64,000 nucleotides of DNA, from positions 1,974,501 through 2,038,500 of the forward strand of contig NZ_AP023321.1 of assembly GCF_015140235.1 (NCBI RefSeq), read 5' to 3'. Origin of the DNA: Solibaculum mannosilyticum (lineage in GTDB: Bacteria > Bacillota > Clostridia > Oscillospirales > Acutalibacteraceae). The notes beneath the pieces are model-generated. The model worked only from the letters and a program-made list of their open reading frames with translations, did not search any database and had not been told where the DNA came from. Shown here piece by piece: positions 41,610 through 51,515 of the stretch. Position 1 is the first letter of the stretch. The number at the start of each line of letters is the position of its first letter. A program made the translations under genes and the position numbers.

Positions 41610-42275
41610 TTAACCCCGTTCTTTGTTGGCTTCCGTATTATTAAATAAATGGCCATAAGTCCAGACCGCACGGTCGATATCCCGACTTTTTCGATACGCT
41701 TCTTTCCCAAAGACATCCTGTAAAAGGCCTTCATACTCTTTATAACGTTCATATGCTTTCTCAACATTTGAACTCAGTTCCTCATAAGCAAGTACAGATG
41801 GAAATTGAGAAGGTTTGGCAACAATGGCTCTGAGTGCAAGATCTGCATATTTATCATAAATTGGGCAGTTACCCTTTGTGACAAAATATAAAATCGTTAA
41901 AGCGTATACAGACCCTATGCCTCGGCAGTTTATTACTCTCTTTAATAAACCAATACGTTCTTCTTCAGAATCACATTTTTCTTTTCTCCCTCCTACTGCT
42001 TCGTATACCTCGTTAACACAGATGGAATACTTGCTTCTCGGGATATTGATTACTCCGTCTTTATATTTGCCGCCGGTTTTCCATTGAAGGATCTCTCTTA
42101 TTTCATCTTCGCCCAAGAAATCGCTTGCCAGTATCTCTTCGATGCGCGCCTCCCTCCGTATATCCCTATACAAATAAAAATACATCTTGCTGTAAAAATC
42201 GACAAAAGCATCTCTAGCCTCTTTCGTACCTTTTCCTTCCATAGATGTGCCGTCCGGATAATAAAACCTGCACAT
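41610..42275 (-). CDS. Orphan protein with helix-hairpin-helix glycosylase-like segment
   Basis: A 221-residue soluble protein that I cannot assign firmly. The middle reads LLKRVINCRGIGSVYALTILYF and then NCPIYDKYADLALRAI. The GIG hairpin followed by an aromatic-Asp-Lys 'YDKYA' segment is reminiscent of HhH-GPD DNA glycosylases, although the C-terminal Cys cluster of EndoIII is absent. The N-terminus (MCRFYYPDG) and the charged C-terminus are not informative. The gene is clearly AT-richer than its neighbours, sits alone with a GAGGTG ribosome site, and has AT-rich flanks, which suggests recent acquisition. Confidence 0.6.
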   Translation of the reverse strand: MCRFYYPDGTSMEGKGTKEARDAFVDFYSKMYFYLYRDIRREARIEEILASDFLGEDEIREILQWKTGGKYKDGVINIPRSKYSICVNEVYEAVGGRKEKCDSEEERIGLLKRVINCRGIGSVYALTILYFVTKGNCPIYDKYADLALRAIVAKPSQFPSVLAYEELSSNVEKAYERYKEYEGLLQDVFGKEAYRKSRDIDRAVWTYGHLFNNTEANKERG

Positions 42276-42579
42276 AATCTACACCTCATCTTGTTTAATT
42301 TTTGCTCTTTCCACATTATTTTATCTTTGGATTAAATAACCAATTTTATTATAATAGTTAAAATAAAATAATGCAAATATATTTTAAAACGAGATAGAAA
42401 AGCATAACATTTCTCTGACATTTTAACGATCTATCATTTATGCGTAGTACCCTACATCAAAACACCTTTTTTCATCCTCTTCTTCGTTAGAGCGAATTAA
42501 CCGGTTTTTTCTTAGAAAATTGCCTTAAAATTTACCTTTTCTTTGTATAAATGGCCTTGCAATGGACAAGAAATTAAGG
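42276..42579. other. AT-rich intergenic region
   Basis: About 300 bases with no gene or RNA that I can support. It is much lower in GC than the pgk side. It contains short A/T runs and the upstream region of the leftward orphan gene, for which no clean promoter was found. Confidence 0.5.
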
Positions 42580-42585
42580 TAGAAT
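42557..42585 (+). promoter_or_regulatory. Promoter of the glycolytic cluster
   Basis: TTGCAA (42557-42562), a 17-base spacer, and TAGAAT (42580-42585), about 60 bases before the pgk ATG. Confidence 0.6.
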
Positions 42586-42644
42586 ATGGGTAGATATTGT
42601 TTGTTAATTTAACAACGATCAGAAATGAAAGGGTGTTCCTACTT

Positions 42645-43838
42645 ATGTCAGCTTTGAACAAAAAGACCATTGAAGACATTGATGTCAATGGCAAGCGCGT
42701 GCTCGTTCGCTGCGACTTCAACGTCCCCTTTGACGCAGAGGGCAATATTGCCGATCCTAAGCGTATCACCGAGGCTCTTCCCACCATTAAATATCTCGCT
42801 TCTCACGGCGCCCGTGTGATCCTCTGCTCCCATCTGGGCCGTCCGAAGGGCGAATTTAATATGAAATATTCCCTGGCTCCTGTGGCTGCATACCTCTCCA
42901 AGGTGCTGGGCCAGGATGTCAAAATGGCTAAAGATGTTGTAGGCGAATCGGCCAAATCCCTGGCTGCTGAGCTGAAAGACGGCGATATCATGTTGATCGA
43001 AAACGTCCGCTTCCATAAGGAAGAGGAAAAGAATGATCCTGAGTTCTCCAAACAGCTGGCTTCCCTGGCTGAGATCTATGTCAACGACGCCTTCGGCACT
43101 GCTCATCGCGCTCATTCTTCCACCACTGGCGTCGCTTCCTATCTGCCGGCTGTGTGCGGCTACCTGATCCAGAAGGAAATCTCCATCATGGGCGGCGCTC
43201 TGGAAAATCCGAAGCGTCCCTTCGTCGCCATCCTGGGCGGCGCCAAGGTTTCCGATAAGATCGGCGTTATCAACAACCTGCTCGACAAGGTTGATACTCT
43301 GATCGTCGGCGGCGGTATGGCTTACACCTTCTACAAGGCTCAGGGCCATCACATCGGCACCTCCATCTGTGAAGAAGATAAGCTGGATCTGGCCAACTCC
43401 ATCTTGGCCAAGGCCAAGGAAAAGAAGGTCAACTTCCTGCTGCCCATCGACAACCGTGTTGGTAAAGAGTACAAAGAGGATACCGACCATCAGGTTGTCC
43501 ACTCCACGGAGATCCCTGAGGGTTGGATGGGCCTGGATATCGGCCCTGATACCGAAGCACTTTATGCAAAGGCCATTGAAGGAGCCGGCACAGTTGTGTG
43601 GAACGGCCCCATGGGCGTCTCCGAGTGGGAGAACTTCGCCAGCGGTACAAGAGCTGTTGCAACTGCTGTCGCCAATTCCGGCGCCATCTCCATCATCGGC
43701 GGCGGCGATTCGGCTGCTGCCATCGAGAAGCTGGGCTTTGCCGATAAGATGACCCATATCTCCACCGGCGGCGGCGCTTCCCTGGAGTTCCTGGAGGGCA
43801 AGACCCTTCCCGGCATCGCTGCTCTGAACGACAAATAA
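42645..43838 (+). CDS. pgk: Phosphoglycerate kinase
   Basis: A 397-residue cytosolic enzyme making ATP from 1,3-bisphosphoglycerate. It has the N-domain substrate motif [37 protein letters not shown], the hinge [10 protein letters not shown], and nucleotide-site motifs [16 protein letters not shown] and GGGDSAAAI. The ATG at 42645 follows AAAGGGTG; 16 extra upstream residues lack support. Codons are strongly biased to C/G-ending and AAG/CTG types, as expected for high expression. First of pgk-tpiA-gpmI; gap is not in the window. Confidence 0.97.
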   Translation: MSALNKKTIEDIDVNGKRVLVRCDFNVPFDAEGNIADPKRITEALPTIKYLASHGARVILCSHLGRPKGEFNMKYSLAPVAAYLSKVLGQDVKMAKDVVGESAKSLAAELKDGDIMLIENVRFHKEEEKNDPEFSKQLASLAEIYVNDAFGTAHRAHSSTTGVASYLPAVCGYLIQKEISIMGGALENPKRPFVAILGGAKVSDKIGVINNLLDKVDTLIVGGGMAYTFYKAQGHHIGTSICEEDKLDLANSILAKAKEKKVNFLLPIDNRVGKEYKEDTDHQVVHSTEIPEGWMGLDIGPDTEALYAKAIEGAGTVVWNGPMGVSEWENFASGTRAVATAVANSGAISIIGGGDSAAAIEKLGFADKMTHISTGGGASLEFLEGKTLPGIAALNDK

Positions 43839-43856
43839 GATCCATCGGATCCATGG

Positions 43857-43893
43857 AAAAAGAGGAAAGATTGGATCTTTCCTCTTTTTCTTC
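43857..43893 (+). terminator. Intercistronic terminator between pgk and tpiA
   Basis: A perfect 15-bp stem (43857-43871 with 43875-43889) and a 3-base loop are followed by TTTTTCTTCT. tpiA begins only 28 bases later with no obvious promoter, so partial read-through or 3'-end stabilisation is likely. Confidence 0.75.
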
Positions 43894-43920
43894 TATTGAG
43901 ATAGAAAGGATGTACTTCAC

Positions 43921-44688
43921 ATGAATAAAGCTCTTCGTAAAGCCGTCATCGCCGGCAACTGGAAAATGAACAAAAACCGTCAGGAGGCTGCCACTCTCAT
44001 CGGTGAACTGAAGGAAAAAGTGGCAGGCGCTGGCTGTGACGTCGTCATCTGCGTGCCCTACACCAATCTGGAAACCGCTCTCTCCAACACCAATGGTTCC
44101 AACATCAAGGTCGGCGCTGAAAACTGCCACTGGGCTAAATCCGGCGCTTTTACCGGTGAAGTCTCGGCCGATATGCTGGCTGAAATGGGCGTCCAGTACG
44201 TTATCATCGGCCACAGCGAACGCCGTCAGTACTTCGGCGAAACCGATGTTACCGTCCAGCAGCGTGTCCGTGCCGCTTTGGATGCCGGCTTGACCGTTAT
44301 CCTGTGCGTCGGCGAGATGCTGGAACAGCGCGAACAAGGCGTCACCAGCGAACTGGTCGCCATGCAGACCAAGATCGCTTTGGGCGGCGTTTCGGAAGAG
44401 GAAATGGCTCGCATCATCATCGCTTACGAGCCGGTTTGGGCTATCGGTACCGGACGTACTGCCACTGCCGAACAGGCCAATGAAGTGTGCAAGCTGATCC
44501 GCGATACCATCGCATCCCTCTACAGCCAGAAGGTTGCCGATGCCACCACCATCCAGTACGGCGGTTCCATGAACGCCGGCAATGCTGCCGATCTGCTGGC
44601 TCAGCCCGATGTGGACGGCGGTCTCATCGGCGGCGCTTCTCTGAAGGCTCCTGACTTTGCTGCCATCGTGGAAGCTGCTTCTAAATAA
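43921..44688 (+). CDS. tpiA: Triosephosphate isomerase
   Basis: A 255-residue TIM barrel interconverting dihydroxyacetone phosphate and glyceraldehyde-3-phosphate. It has GNWKMNKN with the catalytic Lys, the electrophilic His in IIGHSERRQYF, the catalytic Glu in AYEPVWAIGTG, and the phosphate-binding loops YGGSMN and GGLIGGASLK. The ATG at 43921 follows GAAAGGATG. Highly biased codon use. Transcription probably comes through the pgk terminator. Confidence 0.97.
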   Translation: MNKALRKAVIAGNWKMNKNRQEAATLIGELKEKVAGAGCDVVICVPYTNLETALSNTNGSNIKVGAENCHWAKSGAFTGEVSADMLAEMGVQYVIIGHSERRQYFGETDVTVQQRVRAALDAGLTVILCVGEMLEQREQGVTSELVAMQTKIALGGVSEEEMARIIIAYEPVWAIGTGRTATAEQANEVCKLIRDTIASLYSQKVADATTIQYGGSMNAGNAADLLAQPDVDGGLIGGASLKAPDFAAIVEAASK

Positions 44689-44745
44689 GAGCGGTAAATT
44701 TTCTCACATCATCCTTTATTATGTGAACTATTTTTCGAAAAATTT

Positions 44746-44775
44746 CGGCGGCTCGGGCACCGGGCCGCCCTTTCA
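44746..44775 (+). terminator. Possible weak terminator or processing hairpin between tpiA and gpmI
   Basis: GGCGGC and GCCGCC arms around an 11-base loop (44748-44770) are followed by CTTTC. It is weaker than the pgk-tpiA hairpin, and gpmI follows with a strong AAAGGAGG site. Confidence 0.4.
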
Positions 44776-44796
44776 ATCCAAAAGGAGGATATCTTT

Positions 44797-46314
44797 ATGA
44801 AAAAGCCTCTCGTGCTCACCATTATGGACGGTTTTGGCCTCAATCCTTCCGACTACGGCAACGCCATTGTGGAAGCCAATACCCCTAATTTAGACAAGCT
44901 GTTCGCTGAGAATCCACACACCCAGATCGGCGCATCCGGCCTTAATGTGGGCCTTCCGGACGGACAAATGGGCAATTCCGAGGTGGGACATACCAACATC
45001 GGCGCCGGCCGCGTGGTATACCAAGAGCTGACCCGTATCACCAAGTCCATTGAGGACGGCGACTTCTTCCAGAACGAAGCATTGGTTGGCGCTGTGGATC
45101 ATTGCCTTAAAGAAGGCACCGATCTGCATCTGATGGGCCTTTTGTCGGACGGCGGCGTTCACAGCCACAATTCCCACCTGTACGGCCTGCTGGAGCTTGC
45201 AAAACGCAAGGGCCTCAGCCGCGTCTATGTCCACTGCCTCATGGATGGCCGTGACGTCCCCCCCACCTCCGGCAAGGATTTCGTCGCCGAGCTGGTGGCC
45301 AAGATGGAGGAAATCGGCGTGGGCAAAGTGGCCACTGTGATGGGCCGTTACTACGCCATGGACCGTGACAACCGTTGGGAACGTGTTGAAAAGGCTTATG
45401 CCGCCTGCGTCTATCGCGAGGGGGTACAGGAATCCGATCCGGTGGAAGCGGTAGCCCATTCCTACGAGCAGGATATCACCGATGAATTTATCGTTCCAGC
45501 CGTCATCGAGGGTGGCACTGCCATCAAGGCAAACGATTCGGTCATTTTCTTTAACTTCCGTCCTGACCGCGCCCGTGAGATCACCCGTACCTTTGTGGAT
45601 CCTGACTTTAACGGTTTTGAGCGCAAGAATGGTTTCTTCCCCTTGCACTATGTGTGCTTCACCCAGTACGACGCCACCATGCCCAATGTGACGGTGGCTT
45701 TCCATCCCCAGTCCCTGAAGAATACCCTGGGTGAATATCTCTCCGACCTGGGCAAGACTCAGCTTCGTATCGCCGAAACGGAAAAGTACGCCCATGTCAC
45801 CTTCTTCTTCAACGGCGGTGTGGAAAAGCAATATGAGGGTGAGGACCGCGTTCTGATTCCTTCCCCCAAGGTTGCAACCTACGACCTCCAGCCCGAGATG
45901 AGTGCCTACGAAGTGTGTGACGCTGTGTGTGAACGCATCCTGAGCGGCAATTACGATGTAGTTATCCTCAACTTTGCAAACTGCGATATGGTAGGTCATA
46001 CCGGTGTAGAGGAAGCCGCTATCAAGGCGGTGGAAGCAGTGGACACCTGCATGGGCCGTGTAGCCGATGCCGTCAAGAAGATGGACGGCGTATTGCTGGT
46101 CACCGCCGACCACGGCAATGCCGATCAGATGAAGGAACCGGATGGTTCTCCCTTCACCGCTCATACCACCTGGCCCGTTCCCTTTATTGTAGTGGGCCGC
46201 GATTGCAAACTGCGTGAAGGCGGCCGTCTGGCCGATATCGCCCCCACCATGCTGGACATCATGGGAATCCCCCAACCGGCTGAGATGGACGGCGTAAGCC
46301 TCATTCAAAAATAA
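44797..46314 (+). CDS. gpmI: 2,3-bisphosphoglycerate-independent phosphoglycerate mutase
   Basis: A 505-residue metalloenzyme of the alkaline-phosphatase superfamily, interconverting 3- and 2-phosphoglycerate through a phosphoserine. The N-terminal metal Asp is in IMDGFGLN. The catalytic Ser lies in MGNSEVGHTNIGAGR near 63. FFNFRPDRAREITR and the metal site TADHGNADQM follow. The length is typical. It is the last gene of the glycolytic group; eno is not present here. Confidence 0.97.
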   Translation: MKKPLVLTIMDGFGLNPSDYGNAIVEANTPNLDKLFAENPHTQIGASGLNVGLPDGQMGNSEVGHTNIGAGRVVYQELTRITKSIEDGDFFQNEALVGAVDHCLKEGTDLHLMGLLSDGGVHSHNSHLYGLLELAKRKGLSRVYVHCLMDGRDVPPTSGKDFVAELVAKMEEIGVGKVATVMGRYYAMDRDNRWERVEKAYAACVYREGVQESDPVEAVAHSYEQDITDEFIVPAVIEGGTAIKANDSVIFFNFRPDRAREITRTFVDPDFNGFERKNGFFPLHYVCFTQYDATMPNVTVAFHPQSLKNTLGEYLSDLGKTQLRIAETEKYAHVTFFFNGGVEKQYEGEDRVLIPSPKVATYDLQPEMSAYEVCDAVCERILSGNYDVVILNFANCDMVGHTGVEEAAIKAVEAVDTCMGRVADAVKKMDGVLLVTADHGNADQMKEPDGSPFTAHTTWPVPFIVVGRDCKLREGGRLADIAPTMLDIMGIPQPAEMDGVSLIQK

Positions 46315-46336
46315 TAGATCCCTTTCATTTCTTTTG

Positions 46337-46372
46337 CCGCCTGGGCGTAAAACCCAGGCGGTTCTTTTTTGT
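46337..46372 (+). terminator. Terminator of the glycolytic cluster
   Basis: A perfect 9-bp stem (46337-46345 with 46353-46361) is followed by TTCTTTTTTG. Confidence 0.85.
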
Positions 46373-46401
46373 GTAAAACCACTTAAGAAAAGAGCAGAAT
46401 A

Positions 46402-46482
46402 AATGAATATTTATTCTCAAAAAGGGTTGAAATTACAGTTTTTAAGGTGTATAATAGGCATCAGATTGAATAAGAACTCAAT
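46402..46482 (+). promoter_or_regulatory. argG promoter with two ARG-box-like operators
   Basis: TTGAAA (46427-46432), a 17-base spacer, and TATAAT (46450-46455). One ArgR-type site lies just upstream (46402-46419, TGAATATTTATTCT, one mismatch to the consensus WNTGAATWWWWATTCANW). A weaker one (46465-46482, TGAATAAGAACTCA, two mismatches) covers the start point. The layout predicts arginine/ArgR repression. Confidence 0.75.
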
Positions 46483-46496
46483 TAGGAGGTATACAT

Positions 46497-47717
<1,221 letters not shown>

Positions 47718-47741
47718 GTAGTACCAATGAAGATGAATGAG

Positions 47742-47784
47742 GCTGCAACGCTAGGGCGGTTTGCCTTTCCGTTGCAGCTGTTTT
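47742..47784 (+). terminator. Hairpin between argG and argH, possible partial terminator
   Basis: A 9-bp stem GCTGCAACG (47742-47750) with CGTTGCAGC (47770-47778) is followed by TGTTTTGAT. It may lower downstream expression or protect the argG 3' end. Confidence 0.5.
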
Positions 47785-47806
47785 GATACAAGAAGGAGTG
47801 ATCAGG

Positions 47807-49204
47807 ATGAAGATGTGGGCCGGACGGTTCTCCAAAGAGGCCGATGCACGGGTCAACGACTTCAATTCCTCCATCCGTTTTGATTCCCGGATGGTCGAGC
47901 AGGATTGTAAGGGATCCATTGCCCATGCCCAGATGTTGGCCGCCCAGGGCATCATCTCCAAAGAGGATGCCCATCTCATCGTGGAGGGGCTCACTGGACT
48001 TTATAAGGATCTACAGGAGGGTACGCTGCTCTTTGACCCCAATGCCGAAGACATCCATATGTTCCTGGAAGAGCAGCTGACAAAACGCATCGGGGATGCC
48101 GGTAAACGCCTCCACACCGCCCGCAGCCGCAACGATCAGGTCGCTTTGGATTTGCGTCTGTATCTGCGGGAGGAAGCGTCCCAGATTTTTGATCTCCTTC
48201 ATGAACTGGCTTCCCAATTCACCAATTTAGCCGGGGAGCATCTGGAAACCGTCATGCCTGGATACACCCATCTCCAGCGCGCCCAGCCGGTGACCTTTGG
48301 CCATCATCTGATGGCCTACGCCAACATGCTGGCCCGGGATATGGGTCGGCTCCAGGATGCCGCAGCCCGGATGAACTTCTCCCCTCTGGGATGCTGCGCC
48401 TTGGCGGGCACCACCTATCCCATCGACCGGCAGATGACGGCCCATGCTTTGGGCTTTGACGGCATCTGTCAAAACTCCTTGGACGGCGTCTCCGACCGGG
48501 ATTTTTGTATTGAACTGGCGAGCTGTCTCTCCCTTGTGATGATGCACTTGTCCCGCTTTTCCGAGGAGATGGTATCCTGGTGCTCGTGGGAATTTAAATT
48601 CATCGAGCTGGACGACGCCTTTGCCACCGGTTCCTCCATCATGCCTCAAAAGAAGAATCCCGATGTATCGGAGCTCATCCGGGGCAAAACCGGCCGGGTA
48701 TACGGCGATTTAATGTCCCTGCTTTCCATGATGAAAAGCCTCCCCTTGGCTTATAATAAGGATATGCAGGAGGACAAAGAAGCCATTTTCGACGCAGTGG
48801 ATACCGTCAAGCTGTGCCTTACCACCATGATCCCTATGGTGTCCACCATGACGGTGCTGGGGGACAACATGCGCGCCGCTGCCGCCAAAGGATTTATCAA
48901 CGCCACCGACTGCGCCGATTATCTCACTAAAAAGGGCATTCCCTTCCGGGACGCCTACAAATGCACCGGCGGCTTGGTCGCCCTGTGCATTGAGAAGGGG
49001 CTTACTCTGGAAACCCTTCCTCTCTCCGATTACCAGGCCGCCTGTCCTGTCTTTGGAGAGGATATCTACGAGGCCATCAGTCTCACAACCTGCGTCAAAG
49101 GACGGACCAGCGAGGGCGGACCCTCCCCTCAATCGGTACAGAAGCAGATCGATTGGATGCAGGATTTCTTACAGAGTCACAAAACCCTTTGGGATCACAA
49201 TTGA
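47807..49204 (+). CDS. argH: Argininosuccinate lyase
   Basis: A 465-residue member of the fumarase/aspartase superfamily, cleaving argininosuccinate to arginine and fumarate. It starts MKMWAGRFSKEAD. HTARSRNDQVALDLRLYLR, GYTHLQRAQPVTFGHH with a catalytic His, and the superfamily signature GSSIMPQKKNPD with the catalytic-loop Ser follow. The ATG at 47807 follows AAGGAGTG and matches the family N-terminus. Confidence 0.97.
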   Translation: MKMWAGRFSKEADARVNDFNSSIRFDSRMVEQDCKGSIAHAQMLAAQGIISKEDAHLIVEGLTGLYKDLQEGTLLFDPNAEDIHMFLEEQLTKRIGDAGKRLHTARSRNDQVALDLRLYLREEASQIFDLLHELASQFTNLAGEHLETVMPGYTHLQRAQPVTFGHHLMAYANMLARDMGRLQDAAARMNFSPLGCCALAGTTYPIDRQMTAHALGFDGICQNSLDGVSDRDFCIELASCLSLVMMHLSRFSEEMVSWCSWEFKFIELDDAFATGSSIMPQKKNPDVSELIRGKTGRVYGDLMSLLSMMKSLPLAYNKDMQEDKEAIFDAVDTVKLCLTTMIPMVSTMTVLGDNMRAAAAKGFINATDCADYLTKKGIPFRDAYKCTGGLVALCIEKGLTLETLPLSDYQAACPVFGEDIYEAISLTTCVKGRTSEGGPSPQSVQKQIDWMQDFLQSHKTLWDHN

Positions 49205-49215
49205 GGTAGAAATTG

Positions 49216-50256
49216 ATGGATAACATAAAAGTAGGCGTCATCGGCGCCACAGGATATGCCGGTCTGGAATTGGTCCGGCTGCTTTTGGGCCATCCGGACG
49301 TAAAGGTGGAGGCCGTCTCGTCGGTGAGCTTTGAGGGGAAGGAAATCAGTGAGGTATATCCCCAGCTCACCGGTTTGTTCGACAAAGTATTGACCGATGA
49401 CATCCAAGTGGTGGATCGATGCCAGGTGATATTTGGCTCCCTTCCCCACGGACTGTCGGAACCCATCGCCCGCCGCTGCGTGGACGGTGGAAAACTGTTT
49501 ATCGATATGGGCGCTGACTTCCGTTTAAAAAAGGAATCGGATTATGTCCAGTGGTACGGGGGATCCTATCAGGATACCGCTCTTCATCAGATGGCGGTCT
49601 ATTCCATCCCGGAACTGCACCGATCCCTGGTCCCCGGCGCCAAGCTGATCGCCAATCCAGGCTGTTATGTCACGTCGGTATGTCTGGGACTGGCCCCCTT
49701 GTATCAGGAAAAAATCGTCTTGCCGGATAGTCTCATCATCGATGCTAAGTCCGGAGCTACCGGCGCCGGACGGGGCCTTACCCTCAACACCCACTACACC
49801 GAGTGCAACGAAGCCTTCGCCCCCTATAAAGTGGCCGCCCACCGCCACACCCCGGAGATGGAACAGGTGTTGTCGGAACTGAACGGCGCGCCGGTCACCC
49901 TCACCTTTGTCCCCCATCTGCTGGCCGTCAACCGGGGGATTGTATCCACCATGTATCTCTCTCTGGCGGACGGCTGGGATGAGGACAAGGTCCGGGAGCT
50001 CTATGGGCAGTTTTATGAGAAGGAACGGTTTGTGAAGCTCCTGCCCAAAGGGGATATCGCCAATCTGAAAAATGTCAAATACAGCAACTACTGCCACATT
50101 TCCCTGCACAGCGATCCCCGCACCGGACGCCTCATTGTGGTGTCCACCATCGACAATATGGTCAAGGGTGCGGCTGGACAGGCCATTCAGAATATGAACC
50201 TGGCCTTGGGACTCAAGGAGGAAACCGGACTTTGCATGACGCCGCCGGCGTTTTAA
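49216..50256 (+). CDS. argC: N-acetyl-gamma-glutamyl-phosphate reductase
   Basis: A 346-residue NADPH-dependent reductase producing N-acetylglutamate semialdehyde. It has the dinucleotide motif VIGATGYAGLELVRLL, the active-site Cys in ANPGCYVTSVCLG near 150, SGATGAGRG, and a catalytic His in AHRHTPEMEQ. The ATG at 49216, 11 bases after argH, is preceded by GAGGTAG; a TTG one codon earlier is also possible. Confidence 0.96.
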   Translation: MDNIKVGVIGATGYAGLELVRLLLGHPDVKVEAVSSVSFEGKEISEVYPQLTGLFDKVLTDDIQVVDRCQVIFGSLPHGLSEPIARRCVDGGKLFIDMGADFRLKKESDYVQWYGGSYQDTALHQMAVYSIPELHRSLVPGAKLIANPGCYVTSVCLGLAPLYQEKIVLPDSLIIDAKSGATGAGRGLTLNTHYTECNEAFAPYKVAAHRHTPEMEQVLSELNGAPVTLTFVPHLLAVNRGIVSTMYLSLADGWDEDKVRELYGQFYEKERFVKLLPKGDIANLKNVKYSNYCHISLHSDPRTGRLIVVSTIDNMVKGAAGQAIQNMNLALGLKEETGLCMTPPAF

Positions 50257-50275
50257 TCAGAAAGGGGATTTGTTC

Positions 50276-51493
50276 ATGCCTTATCAGTGGATGGAGGGGG
50301 ATGTCTGTGCCCCCAAAGGGTTCCAAGCGGCGGGAGTGCACTGCGGCATCCGCAAAAACCGCTCCAAAAAGGACTTGGCCCTCATTTTCAGCTCTACCAT
50401 GTGCACCGCCGCATCGGTGTACACCGCCAATAAAGTAAAAGGCGCCCCCATTTTAGTGACACAGCAGCATCTCAAAGACGGCAAAGCCCAGGCCATCTTG
50501 TGTAATTCCGGCAATGCCAACACCTGCAATGCCGACGGAATCGATATTGCCAATGCCATGTGCAAAAGCGCCGCCCAGGCTCTCGGCATCCGGGAGGAGG
50601 ATGTGGTCATCGCCTCCACCGGCGTCATTGGGCAGCCTCTTCCATTGGATCCCATTACGGCAGCCATGCCGGCGCTGGTGTCGTCTCTGGGTTCAGACGG
50701 CTCTCCCGCCGCCGAAGCCATCATGACCACCGATACCTGTCCCAAACAGGTAGCCGTACAATTTTCTTTGGGCGGCAAGCCATGCGCCATCGGGGGAATC
50801 TCCAAGGGCAGCGGTATGATCCATCCCAACATGGCCACCATGCTGTGTTTTGTCACCACCGACGCCGCCATCTCCAGCGAGATGCTGCAAAAAGCCGTCA
50901 AACAGGTTGCCGATGAGACCTTCAATATGATCTCTGTGGACGGCGATACCTCCACCAACGATATGCTGACCGTTCTAGCCAATGGATTGGCGGACAATCC
51001 AGTCATTACACAGCCGGGACACGAATATGATACTTTTGTGAAGGGTCTCATGATGGTGTGCCGTCAGCTTGCCAAAAGAATGGCGGCCGACGGTGAAGGC
51101 GCCACCAAGCTGCTGGAATGCACTGTCACCGGCGCCCCCTGCAAGGAGACGGCTCGAAAGGTGGCCAAGTCGGTGGTGTGTTCTACCCTCTTCAAGGCCG
51201 CCATGTTCGGCGAGGACGCCAACTGGGGCCGTATCCTCTGCGCCATCGGCTACACCGACGCCCCATTTGACATCGACAAGGTAGGCGTCACTTTGGCATC
51301 CGAAGCGGGACAAATAGAGGTCTGCCGTGACGGCGCCGGCGTTCCCTTCAGCGAAGAAATCGCCAAAACCGTACTTTCTGAGAAGGAAATTCAGATTCTC
51401 ATCTCCATGGACCAGGGGGACGAGAAAGCCACTGCCTGGGGATGTGATCTCAGCTACGACTATGTGAAAATCAACGGGGACTACCGCACCTAA
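50276..51493 (+). CDS. argJ: Ornithine acetyltransferase, ArgJ (probably bifunctional)
   Basis: A 405-residue enzyme moving acetyl from acetylornithine to glutamate and so recycling the acetyl group. Self-cleavage is expected before the nucleophilic Thr of IHPNMATMLCF, near residue 188. GNANTCNADG (with SGNAN), KGSGM and SVDGDTSTND are family motifs. With no argA present, it may also acetylate glutamate from acetyl-CoA, but monofunctional forms cannot be told by eye. The ATG at 50276 follows AAAGGGGAT. Confidence 0.95.
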   Translation: MPYQWMEGDVCAPKGFQAAGVHCGIRKNRSKKDLALIFSSTMCTAASVYTANKVKGAPILVTQQHLKDGKAQAILCNSGNANTCNADGIDIANAMCKSAAQALGIREEDVVIASTGVIGQPLPLDPITAAMPALVSSLGSDGSPAAEAIMTTDTCPKQVAVQFSLGGKPCAIGGISKGSGMIHPNMATMLCFVTTDAAISSEMLQKAVKQVADETFNMISVDGDTSTNDMLTVLANGLADNPVITQPGHEYDTFVKGLMMVCRQLAKRMAADGEGATKLLECTVTGAPCKETARKVAKSVVCSTLFKAAMFGEDANWGRILCAIGYTDAPFDIDKVGVTLASEAGQIEVCRDGAGVPFSEEIAKTVLSEKEIQILISMDQGDEKATAWGCDLSYDYVKINGDYRT

Positions 51494-51515
51494 CCATAGA
51501 AAAGAGGAAAATCAA

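Noticed and set aside
42648-43757. Long open frame (369 codons) antisense to pgk
   Set aside because: Shadow of a highly biased coding sequence.
44890-46308. Long open frame (472 codons) antisense to gpmI
   Set aside because: gpmI is unambiguous and the antisense translation has no recognisable protein character.
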